Shown: positions 1 through 5,265 of the stretch, piece after piece | How positions within the stretch are numbered: the first letter of the stretch is position 1 | Layout: each line of letters opens with the position of its first letter | From: Paracoccaceae bacterium | GTDB lineage: Bacteria > Pseudomonadota > Alphaproteobacteria > Rhodobacterales > Rhodobacteraceae | DNA length: 6,564 bases | Direction: 5' to 3' | Assembly (NCBI GenBank): GCA_002401945.1 | Contig: NVUP01000028.1 | Coordinates: forward strand, 28,089 to 34,652 | Program-made: the position numbers and the translations under genes | The notes under the pieces: model-generated | Told to the model about the DNA's origin: nothing | What the model saw: only the letters and a program-made list of their open reading frames with translations | The model's database searches: none

Positions 1-563
1 TGATGATCATGGCCGCGGGCGGCTATGTCTCTCTCGAAGCTGAAAGTGAGTTGCGCCAGGCTTTGATGCTGGATGGCCGCAATGGCCCGGCACGGTATTA
101 TTGGGGGCTGATGCTGGGGCAAATCGGTCGCCCAGACATGGCCTATCAGATCTGGGCGGAAACCCTGCAGGCCGGGCCTGCAACGGCGCCGTGGATCGAC
201 GGTATTGAGGAACAAATCGAGGAGATGGCCTATCGGGCAGGTGTTGATTACACGCCGATCACACCGAGCCCGGGACGTGGTGAACCCTTGGCAGGGCCAA
301 GTGCCGAAGATCTGGCCAGTGCTCAGGAAATGAGCAATGAGGAGCGTCAGGGCATGATCCGGGGCATGGTCTCGCAGCTGTCCGAGCGGCTGGCCAATGA
401 GGGTGGCAGCCCGCAGGAATGGGCCCGGTTGATTGGCGCTTTGGGTGTGTTGGGCGAAATGGATCAGGCCAAGGCCATTCATGCCGAGGCCTTGCAAACC
501 TTTGACGGCGATGACAGCGCATTGGCGCTGATTACAAGTGCCGCCCAACAGGCTGGAATTTAA
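1..563 (+). CDS. ccmI: CcmI (CycH) C-terminal part, cytochrome c maturation, 5'-truncated by the window
   Basis: This is the last ~186 codons of a protein that begins upstream of the window; the frame is open to the first base, so the ATG at position 3 is probably internal. CcmI is an inner-membrane protein whose periplasmic C-terminal tetratricopeptide-repeat domain holds apocytochrome c during haem ligation by the Ccm System I machinery. The visible part begins with a TPR-like helical pair typical of alphaproteobacterial CcmI (GGYVSLEAESELRQAL, then NGPARYYWGLMLGQIGRPD), followed by a Pro/Gly-rich linker around residues 82-100 and a second TPR-like helical stretch around 112-170 (SPQEWARLIGALGVLGEMDQ). 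The N-terminal membrane segments are outside the window. The stop TAA lies 2 nt before the ruvX start, implying co-transcription. The family call is by recognition of the TPR sequence character. Confidence 0.85.
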   Translation, partial: MIMAAGGYVSLEAESELRQALMLDGRNGPARYYWGLMLGQIGRPDMAYQIWAETLQAGPATAPWIDGIEEQIEEMAYRAGVDYTPITPSPGRGEPLAGPSAEDLASAQEMSNEERQGMIRGMVSQLSERLANEGGSPQEWARLIGALGVLGEMDQAKAIHAEALQTFDGDDSALALITSAAQQAGI

Positions 564-565
564 CA

Positions 566-1039
566 ATGATCCATGATGTATTTGAGGAATTTGCTGCCGC
601 CCTGCCCAGCCACCGCGCGTTGATTGGGTTAGATCTGGGCGACAAAACCGTGGGCGTGGCAATTTCCGACCTGATGGGCACCGTGGCAACACCGCAGGAA
701 ACCGTGCGGCGCAAAAAGTTCACGCTGGATGCAGCCCGGTTGCTGGAGATCATCAAAGACCGGGACGTTGGCGGCATTGTGCTGGGACTGCCGCGCAATA
801 TGGACGGATCAGAAGGGCCTCGCTGCCAGAAAACCCGCGCCTTTGCCCGCAATCTCAGCCGCCTGACCGAGTTGCCAATTGGATTTTGGGACGAGCGGCT
901 CAGCACTGTGGCGGCTGAAAGAGCCCTGCTGGAGGCGGATACGTCGCGAAAACGTCGCGCCGAGGTGATCGACCATGTGGCAGCCTCCTATATTCTTCAG
1001 GGTGCCCTGGATCGTATGGGCCACCTGAGGAATGGATGA
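566..1039 (+). CDS. ruvX: RuvX/YqgF family Holliday-junction resolvase-like nuclease
   Basis: A 157-residue protein, close to the usual family length of about 140-160. It has the RNase H-like fold signature motifs in order: GLDLGDKTVGVAISD at residues 21-35 with the first acidic residue D23, GLPRNMDGSEGP at 74-85, WDERLST at 108-114 with E110, and IDHVAASYILQ at 135-145 with D136. These acidic residues are the expected metal-binding set. Members of this family (YqgF/RuvX) act in the cytoplasm; in E. coli the protein is needed for 16S rRNA 5'-end maturation, and a resolvase role has been proposed. The first motif has Lys (DKT) where many members have Arg. The ATG lies 2 nt after the ccmI stop, so translational coupling is likely; only a weak Shine-Dalgarno is visible. 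The 3' end overlaps the DUF1289 reading frame by 8 nt. Confidence 0.93.
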   Translation: MIHDVFEEFAAALPSHRALIGLDLGDKTVGVAISDLMGTVATPQETVRRKKFTLDAARLLEIIKDRDVGGIVLGLPRNMDGSEGPRCQKTRAFARNLSRLTELPIGFWDERLSTVAAERALLEADTSRKRRAEVIDHVAASYILQGALDRMGHLRNG

Positions 1040-1274
1040 AATCATGAGCAACGAGGTCTGGAAACGTGACGAGGTCGAGTCGCCCTGCACGCAGATCTGC
1101 GTCGTGCATCCCGAGACCCGGTTGTGCACTGGCTGTGCGCGTTCGATTGATGAGATCAGCCGCTGGTCGAAGATGTCAGCGACTGAGCGCAGTGCTATTT
1201 TGGCGGAGTTGCCAAACCGCAGTGCCGCCCCGAAAAAGCGCCGAGGGGGTCGCAAGGGGCGATTGCAACGCTGA
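1032..1274 (+). CDS. Small DUF1289 four-cysteine protein
   Basis: A protein of 80 residues (76 if translation starts at the second ATG, 1044). It carries the DUF1289 signature: SPCTQIC (C19, C23) followed by LCTGCARSIDEISRWSKMS with C32 and C35. The C-x3-C...C-x2-C set suggests a small metal-binding (zinc or Fe-S) knuckle; the molecular role of the family is not established. The C-terminus is very basic (KKRRGGRKGRLQR), compatible with nucleic-acid contact, though this is inference. The first ATG overlaps the ruvX stop (ATGGATGA). The second ATG has GGATGA 4 nt before it and may be the real start, since the conserved part begins only near residue 16. It ends just before a double hairpin and looks like the last gene of the ccmI-ruvX operon. 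Confidence 0.85.
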   Translation: MDEIMSNEVWKRDEVESPCTQICVVHPETRLCTGCARSIDEISRWSKMSATERSAILAELPNRSAAPKKRRGGRKGRLQR

Positions 1275-1276
1275 AC

Positions 1277-1320
1277 CGCGCCTAACGGCGCGCTGCCTCC
1301 GGCGGAGGTATTTAGAACAA
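1277..1320 (+). terminator. Double-hairpin terminator after the ccmI-ruvX-DUF1289 operon
   Basis: Two perfect hairpins stand in tandem in the gap between convergent genes: CGCGCC-TAAC-GGCGCG (1277-1292) and CCTCC-GGC-GGAGG (1296-1308). The second is followed by TATTTAGAACAAGAAGAAG. There is only a short T-run, so this is not a textbook U-tract terminator. The GC hairpin plus TATTT...AAGAAGAAG tail does match a short element commonly seen downstream of genes in Rhodobacteraceae (recognised from memory). Its polarity fits the + strand operon. Confidence 0.6.
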
Positions 1321-1339
1321 GAAGAAGCTGTTGGGTACC

Positions 1340-2065
1340 TTATTCTCCCAGCCAAGCCTCGGCCTGCGCCCGCGCACTGGTCTCAAAGAACTGGGTTTCG
1401 GCATTGAGGAATTTTGAAGCCACCCGCTGGCCCATGTGCTGCCATCCCTTGTCGCCCAAAATCGCCACCTTACTGGCCAGTGGCGCGAGCTCGCGCACCA
1501 GCTTGAAATGCGCCCCCAACGCCGACAATCCCTGCCAGCCTTCGAATTGGCCCAGGTCCAGCAGCAGGCGAAAATTGTCCGACGCACGGATATGGGCGTC
1601 CAGGCCGTCTTCGGCGCGGGCAAGCACCTGCGGGTCCAGCTTACCCATCAGTTGCACATGCAGGGCCCCACTGGGCAACACCGCCATATGCACCGTTCCC
1701 AAAGGCTGACGCAGCCAGCGGCGCGCCTCATCAGCCTCGGCTGGTGCAAATAGCTGCACCGGACAGGGCATCAGCGGCGCCATGATACGCACCCCGGTTT
1801 TGATCCAGCCTACTGCTGCCACAACTGCGATCCGGTCAAAGCCGCGCCAGTGGGTCAGCCCCAACTGTATATCAGCCCAGGCGGCGCCAAGGTCAAAGCC
1901 CTCAAACCCCTCGCCCATCAGCACCAGGATGCGCAGTTGATCCTGTGTGGTCAGGGCCGCTTCGATGGCCGGGATCAGGATGGTTTCATAGTCGTCCCGG
2001 CTGACTTGGCCAGTCAATTCCAGCTCAATCTGGCAGCCTTGGTCAAAGCTCTTCGTGGTGATCAT
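1340..2065 (-). CDS. Tandem SpoIIAA/STAS-like two-domain protein
   Basis: A soluble protein of 241 residues with no signal peptide or membrane segment. It appears to be two SpoIIAA-like (STAS/SEC14-like) domains in tandem, at about residues 12-120 and 134-239. Corresponding segments are LRILVLMGEGFEGF (44-57) with FRLLLDLGQFEGW (165-177), DRIAVVAAVGWIK (77-89) with SKVAILGDKGWQ (198-209), and VQLFAPAEADEARRWL (103-118) with TQFFETSARAQAEAWL (224-239). Single-domain relatives are common in proteobacteria; their function is poorly known, possibly lipid or small-ligand binding. The start is supported by AAAGGA (2073-2078) 7 nt before the ATG. It lies downstream of the TSUP permease on the same strand (108-nt gap) and converges on the DUF1289 gene. 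The fold call is secure; no function can be assigned. Confidence 0.75.
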   Translation of the reverse strand: MITTKSFDQGCQIELELTGQVSRDDYETILIPAIEAALTTQDQLRILVLMGEGFEGFDLGAAWADIQLGLTHWRGFDRIAVVAAVGWIKTGVRIMAPLMPCPVQLFAPAEADEARRWLRQPLGTVHMAVLPSGALHVQLMGKLDPQVLARAEDGLDAHIRASDNFRLLLDLGQFEGWQGLSALGAHFKLVRELAPLASKVAILGDKGWQHMGQRVASKFLNAETQFFETSARAQAEAWLGE

Positions 2066-2173
2066 CGGAAAATCCTTTTTCGAATAAAATCACTCAGGAG
2101 GTTAATGGGCAGCCCTGGGATCTGCCAAGTGCGTCGCTCTGGGGATGTTCAAACAAGCGATCTCTCGCCCCGC

Positions 2174-2998
2174 CTAATAGCCCCAGGCTTTGCGCAGCAT
2201 ATTCAGCGCCACCGCGATCAGGAACACCGCAAATACCCGTTTTAGCGGCTTGGGATCCATCGCATGTGCCAGCCGCACCCCCCAGGGCGCGGTGATCAAC
2301 GTCATCGCAATTACCACGCCAAAGGCCACCAGATTGACCGCGCCGATGGTCAGCGGCGGACGCACCGCCGGGTCGATCGGCAGGAACAGAAACCCAATCA
2401 CCGAGGGCACAGCGATAATCACCCCAAACCCCGCAGCCGTGGCCACCGCACGGTGGATCGGAGTGTTATACAGGCTCATCAGCGGCACCCCGAAGCTGCC
2501 GCCGCCAATGCCCATCAGCACCGAGAGAAAGCCAACCGAAGGCGACAGCAGCAGACGGCGCAGGCCTTTGGGCATGGCCTCCCCTAGCCGCCATTCGCTG
2601 CGGCCCAATCCCAAGTATAGCCCAATCACCAGCGCCAGAACTCCAAACAACCCCTGCAACGTAGTTGAGCGCAGCGCCGAGGCGGCCAGTACCCCGGCAA
2701 TGGCACCGACGACAATTCCCGGGGCCCAGCCGCGTAGGATATCCCAATCCACCGCGCCTTTCTTATTGTGGCTCAGCACCGACCGCAGCGAGGTCACGAT
2801 GATGGTGGCCAAAGAGGTTGCCAGGCACAGTTGCATCAACTGATCACCGCCATAACCCAGGGTCTGAAAGGCATAGAAAAAGGCTGGTACCAGCACAATA
2901 CCACCGCCGACGCCCAGCAGCCCGGCCAGTACCCCGGCCACGGCGCCAATCACCGCCAGCATCACCAGCATCTGGATTAGTAGCATTGTGTCAGGCAT
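2174..2998 (-). CDS. TauE/SafE (TSUP) family membrane permease
   Basis: A very hydrophobic 274-residue protein of about eight membrane segments, built as two repeated halves. Each half carries the family's glycine motif followed by VP: LGVGGGIVLVP (28-38) and MGIGGGSFGVP (162-172). A conserved stretch follows the first motif (CLATSLATIIVTSLRS, 58-73, then HNKKGAVDW). Members of this family (TauE, SafE, TsuA, YfcA) move sulfite, thiosulfate, sulfoacetate or related organosulfur and carboxylate compounds across the inner membrane. The substrate here cannot be read from the sequence, and nothing next to it concerns sulfur metabolism. The start is supported by AGGGAGA (3004-3010) 5 nt before the ATG. 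It lies 84 nt downstream of dusA on the same strand, without a clear terminator between them. Confidence 0.9.
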   Translation of the reverse strand: MPDTMLLIQMLVMLAVIGAVAGVLAGLLGVGGGIVLVPAFFYAFQTLGYGGDQLMQLCLATSLATIIVTSLRSVLSHNKKGAVDWDILRGWAPGIVVGAIAGVLAASALRSTTLQGLFGVLALVIGLYLGLGRSEWRLGEAMPKGLRRLLLSPSVGFLSVLMGIGGGSFGVPLMSLYNTPIHRAVATAAGFGVIIAVPSVIGFLFLPIDPAVRPPLTIGAVNLVAFGVVIAMTLITAPWGVRLAHAMDPKPLKRVFAVFLIAVALNMLRKAWGY

Positions 2999-3010
2999 AG
3001 GTTTCTCCCT

Positions 3011-3044
3011 TTGGCATCACGTTCACAGGACAAAACTGTGCCAA
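3011..3044 (-). promoter_or_regulatory. Inverted repeats in the leader of the TSUP gene
   Basis: The 84-nt gap between dusA and the permease gene contains TTGGCA (3011-3016) matched by TGCCAA (3039-3044), and inside it CACAG (3024-3028) matched by CTGTG (3036-3040) around a 7-nt loop. The structure sits immediately upstream of the permease ribosome-binding site, so it could be an operator or an RNA hairpin affecting translation. Repeats this short can arise by chance, and no convincing -35/-10 pair goes with it. Confidence 0.25.
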
Positions 3045-3082
3045 GCGGCAGGAGTCCAGTTCCAAAGAGAAATATTGAGGTA

Positions 3083-4096
3083 TTAGCTCAGAATTGAGGC
3101 AAGTGCCTGTTCAACAAGAGCTGGGCCGGCACTGTCACGATGCGCCCCTTCGGAGAGAATTCGCCGCCATTGCCGCGCGCCCGGCCGGCCGGCAAACAGC
3201 CCCAGCATATGCCGCGTTACCTGATGCAGACGACCGCCGCTGCTCAGATGCGCCTCAATATAGGGCAACATTTGACGCGCGATCTCTATCGGGTTACTGA
3301 CCTCGCCCAGCCCATAAATTTCGGGATCTGCCGCGCACAGCACATCACCGGGCTGGTGATAAGCCGAGCGCCCGATCATCACCCCGTCAAGGCCGCGATC
3401 TAGTTGCGCCTTGGCCTCGTCCAATGTGGTGATACCGCCGTTAATCGAGATATGCAGATCCGGAAAATCGGCTTTCATCTGATGCACCAGCTCGTAGTCC
3501 AGCGGTGGAATATCGCGGTTGGCTTTTGGGCTGAGCCCTTGCAGCCAGGCCTTGCGGGCATGGATTGTCACCCGGGTGCATCCCGCCGAGCGGATCTTGT
3601 CCAGAAAATCGGGCAAGACCTGTTGCGGCTCCTGCTCATCCACCCCGATGCGGCACTTGACTGTCACCTCGACATCCACTGCTTCACGCATGGCCGCAAC
3701 ACAGTCCGCAACCAGCTCGGGTCGTTTCATCAACACTGCCCCAAAAGCGCCGGATTGCACCCGGTCCGAGGGACAGCCGCAGTTGAGGTTGATCTCACCA
3801 TAGCCCGCCTCGGCCCCCAGGCGCGCAGCATGGGCCAGCTCAACCGGGTCAGAACCACCCAGCTGCAGGGCCACGGGGTGTTCTACCGGACTATGCGCCA
3901 GCAGATGCAACGCGCCACCGCGCACCAAGGCTGGTGCGGTCACCATTTCGGTGTAGAGCAGCACCTCACGGCTCAGCAGTCGGTGCATGTAGCGACAATG
4001 CCTGTCCGTCCAGTCCATCATCGGAGCAACACTAAGGCGCGCACTGCGCCAAAGCTTTGATTTTTCAGTCATGTTTTTACTTTGCACCATACTCAT
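3083..4096 (-). CDS. dusA: tRNA-dihydrouridine synthase A
   Basis: A 337-residue FMN-dependent enzyme that reduces specific uridines in the D-loop of tRNA, in the cytoplasm. All DusA hallmarks are present: SVAPMMDWTDRHCR (22-35) at the FMN-binding start of the TIM barrel, INLNCGCPSDRVQSGAFGA (102-120) with the catalytic acid Cys at C108, K147 in TVKCRIG, H179 in TIHARKAWLQGLSPK, and the phosphate-binding segments INGGI (218-222) and GVMIGRSAY (238-246). A helical tRNA-binding domain fills the C-terminus. The start is uncertain: ATGs at 4096, 4090 and 4072 all precede the conserved region and none has a good Shine-Dalgarno. A TAATAT box overlaps the first ATG, which would favour the third (MTEKSKLW, 329 residues). 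The 5' end of dusA is a known integration target, and an integrase remnant lies just upstream, so the first codons may be element-derived. Confidence 0.95.
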   Translation of the reverse strand: MSMVQSKNMTEKSKLWRSARLSVAPMMDWTDRHCRYMHRLLSREVLLYTEMVTAPALVRGGALHLLAHSPVEHPVALQLGGSDPVELAHAARLGAEAGYGEINLNCGCPSDRVQSGAFGAVLMKRPELVADCVAAMREAVDVEVTVKCRIGVDEQEPQQVLPDFLDKIRSAGCTRVTIHARKAWLQGLSPKANRDIPPLDYELVHQMKADFPDLHISINGGITTLDEAKAQLDRGLDGVMIGRSAYHQPGDVLCAADPEIYGLGEVSNPIEIARQMLPYIEAHLSSGGRLHQVTRHMLGLFAGRPGARQWRRILSEGAHRDSAGPALVEQALASILS

Positions 4097-4151
4097 ATTA
4101 GGCCCGACAACCGCTAAACTTGCTTATTTTTGACTGGTCCGGCACATCGGC

Positions 4152-4185
4152 CCAACATATGTTGGTCTTTTTTGAAATGTTGGTC
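4152..4185. repeat. 14-bp perfect palindrome with T-run and repeated ATGTTGGTC half-sites
   Basis: CCAACATATGTTGG (4152-4165) is a perfect 14-bp palindrome and is followed by TCTTTTTT (4166-4173). The right half with its next bases, ATGTTGGTC, occurs at 4159-4167 and again as a direct repeat at 4177-4185, 18 nt further on. The cluster lies between the dusA start (4096) and the start of the integrase remnant (4187). It could be an operator for dusA, arm-type sites for the integrase, or a weak + strand terminator (5-bp stem, ATAT loop, T-run). As a terminator it does not fit the lysR gene, whose transcript runs the other way. Confidence 0.45.
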
Positions 4186-4186
4186 C

Positions 4187-4279
4187 ATGGCTTACATTGT
4201 AGAGGGCAAGCGAGGCGACGGGTTGATCGCCTATCTCGCACAGATTGAAGTGAAACGGAATGGCATGCTTAGACACGCC
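4187..4279 (+). pseudogene. Remnant of a phage-type tyrosine integrase, N-terminal arm-binding domain only
   Basis: Read from the ATG at 4187, the + strand gives a peptide starting MAYIVEGKRGDG and continuing AYLAQIEVKRNGMLRHA. This matches the usual opening of integrase arm-binding domains: a short start, a basic KRxxDG turn, a strand of the Y-x-A-x-I type, then a KR-(D/N)-G turn. In intact relatives a segment like HxExxTFxxxxxAxxW follows; here the match ends near 4279 and the frame continues only as antisense of the lysR 3' end until 4507. The catalytic domain (R...HxxR...Y) is absent. Its position, facing away from dusA and about 90 nt from it, is the one expected for a dusA-specific integrase. 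The call is by eye on about 31 residues, so it is plausible rather than proven; a chance open frame antisense to lysR is the alternative, but most of the match (4187-4268) lies outside lysR. Confidence 0.55.
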
Positions 4280-5162
4280 CAGCCGCTGCAGCAATCTGCC
4301 TGCGTAGCCAGACGTGCGCAGCCGAGACATGGGTGCGCGGTGTCCATTGCAAATCAATGGAAATTTCTGCCTTCACCGGGCATTCGACCATTGCCACATC
4401 CGATGCGAACACTGCAGCCGTGCGCCGAGGCACCGTGGCAATCATGTCCGTCCTCATCAGTATATCTGGAAGGTTCGCCGGGCTTGGCAGTTCAATCACC
4501 GTGTTGAGCGCGCGCCCCATCCGTTCTAGTTCGACCAAAAATCGGGACCGAAAGGTGCCGCCGTAGTTCACCACCACCTGCGGCGCCGCCACATAGTCCT
4601 CCAGCCCCAAAGGTGCCTTGGCCAACGCATTGCCGCGATCCATGATGCAAACATAGTCATCAGAGAACAGCGTGCGCCGGTAGTACCCGACCTCTTCGAT
4701 ACGGATGGGACCGATCAGCATATCGCTCTCGCCACGCATCAACTGTTCTCGGCCCCGGACCTGGCTGGGAATGATATTCAACCGAATGCCCGGCGCCTCG
4801 CTTCGCAGCACCCGGATCAGCTCGGGCAGGATTGTCACCCGTTCATAGAAATTACACGACAGCCCAATGCTCAGCTTTGCGGTGCCCGGATCAAACACGC
4901 GCGGTGCGGCAAGTGCCTCAAACTCGTCCACCATCCGGCCGGTCTGCTCCACAATCTCGACACAGCGCTGCGTGGGGACAATCCCGCCGCCTTGCCGCAC
5001 AAACAGTGGGTCGCCAAACACCTCGCGCAGCCGTGCAATCGTATAGCTTACGCTCGACTGCCCCATGCCCAGGCTGTCGGCGGCGCGGGAGAAAGAGCCA
5101 TGCTCATGTACCATCCGCAAACAACGCAGGGCCGCAAAATCAAGTGAGAAGGGATCGGACAT
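4269..5162 (-). CDS. LysR-type transcriptional regulator, NodD/aromatic-responsive type
   Basis: A 297-residue protein of normal LTTR length. The winged helix-turn-helix occupies about residues 8-65, with the signature GSFSRAADSLGMGQSSVSY (22-40) and the wing FGDPLFVRQ (49-57). A linker helix leads to a periplasmic-binding-protein-like effector domain from about residue 95, with the typical RGESDMLIGPI (143-153) and LPDILMRTDMIATVPRR (231-247) segments. The second looks like the group that includes NodD and aromatic-responsive regulators. The start is supported by GAGG a few nt before the ATG. It is divergent from the cytochrome P450 gene with 103 nt between starts, so by LTTR custom it should regulate that operon and itself. 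Its 3' end overlaps the integrase remnant, but the C-terminus looks essentially complete. The effector is unknown; an aromatic compound is a reasonable guess. Confidence 0.9.
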   Translation of the reverse strand: MSDPFSLDFAALRCLRMVHEHGSFSRAADSLGMGQSSVSYTIARLREVFGDPLFVRQGGGIVPTQRCVEIVEQTGRMVDEFEALAAPRVFDPGTAKLSIGLSCNFYERVTILPELIRVLRSEAPGIRLNIIPSQVRGREQLMRGESDMLIGPIRIEEVGYYRRTLFSDDYVCIMDRGNALAKAPLGLEDYVAAPQVVVNYGGTFRSRFLVELERMGRALNTVIELPSPANLPDILMRTDMIATVPRRTAAVFASDVAMVECPVKAEISIDLQWTPRTHVSAAHVWLRRQIAAAAGRV

Positions 5163-5198
5163 GGCACCTCATCGAAAAATCTGATTGCCACTATCAAA

Positions 5199-5217
5199 TC
5201 CATCGGATGGACCGATG
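5199..5217. promoter_or_regulatory. Candidate LysR-box (T-N11-A dyad) between lysR and the P450 gene
   Basis: CATCGG (5201-5206) and CCGATG (5212-5217) form a perfect inverted repeat around a 5-nt spacer and contain T5203-N11-A5215, the standard LysR-type recognition pattern. A second perfect dyad, TCCATC-G-GATGGA (5199-5211), overlaps it. The site lies 37 nt from the lysR start and 48 nt from the P450 start, the usual place for an LTTR site serving a divergent pair. No convincing -35/-10 elements were recognised for either gene. The symmetry is plainly visible; binding by this regulator is inference. Confidence 0.6.
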
Positions 5218-5265
5218 TCAAACTGATGACTACCTTTTCTTCAGCCAATACGCTCTGGAGAAGCC

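Noticed and set aside
2066..2173. GGCAG ... CTGCC inverted repeat in the gap between the TSUP and SpoIIAA-like genes as a terminator
   Set aside because: The stem is only 5 bp with a 9-nt loop and no T-run follows in the direction of transcription.
2105..2245. A + strand frame starting ATG at 2105 preceded by a perfect AGGAGG
   Set aside because: Most of it is antisense to the TSUP gene, the translation resembles no protein type, and the AGGAGG lies in the gap between two - strand genes, so it is probably coincidence.
3016..3044. TTGGCA ... CGTGAT as a -35/-10 promoter for the TSUP gene (- strand)
   Set aside because: The spacing is 17 nt, but the -10 matches consensus at only three positions and transcription would begin at the ribosome-binding site.
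3181..3192. CCGGCCGGCCGG run
   Set aside because: It lies inside dusA coding Gly-Arg-Pro-Gly codons in a GC-rich gene; no separate function is needed to explain it.
3404..4060. Long + strand open frame of 218 codons
   Set aside because: It is the antisense shadow of dusA, whose motifs are unambiguous on the - strand.
4280..4507. Continuation of the integrase frame on the + strand
   Set aside because: It runs antisense through lysR and carries no integrase features; the open frame is explained by GC-rich coding on the other strand.
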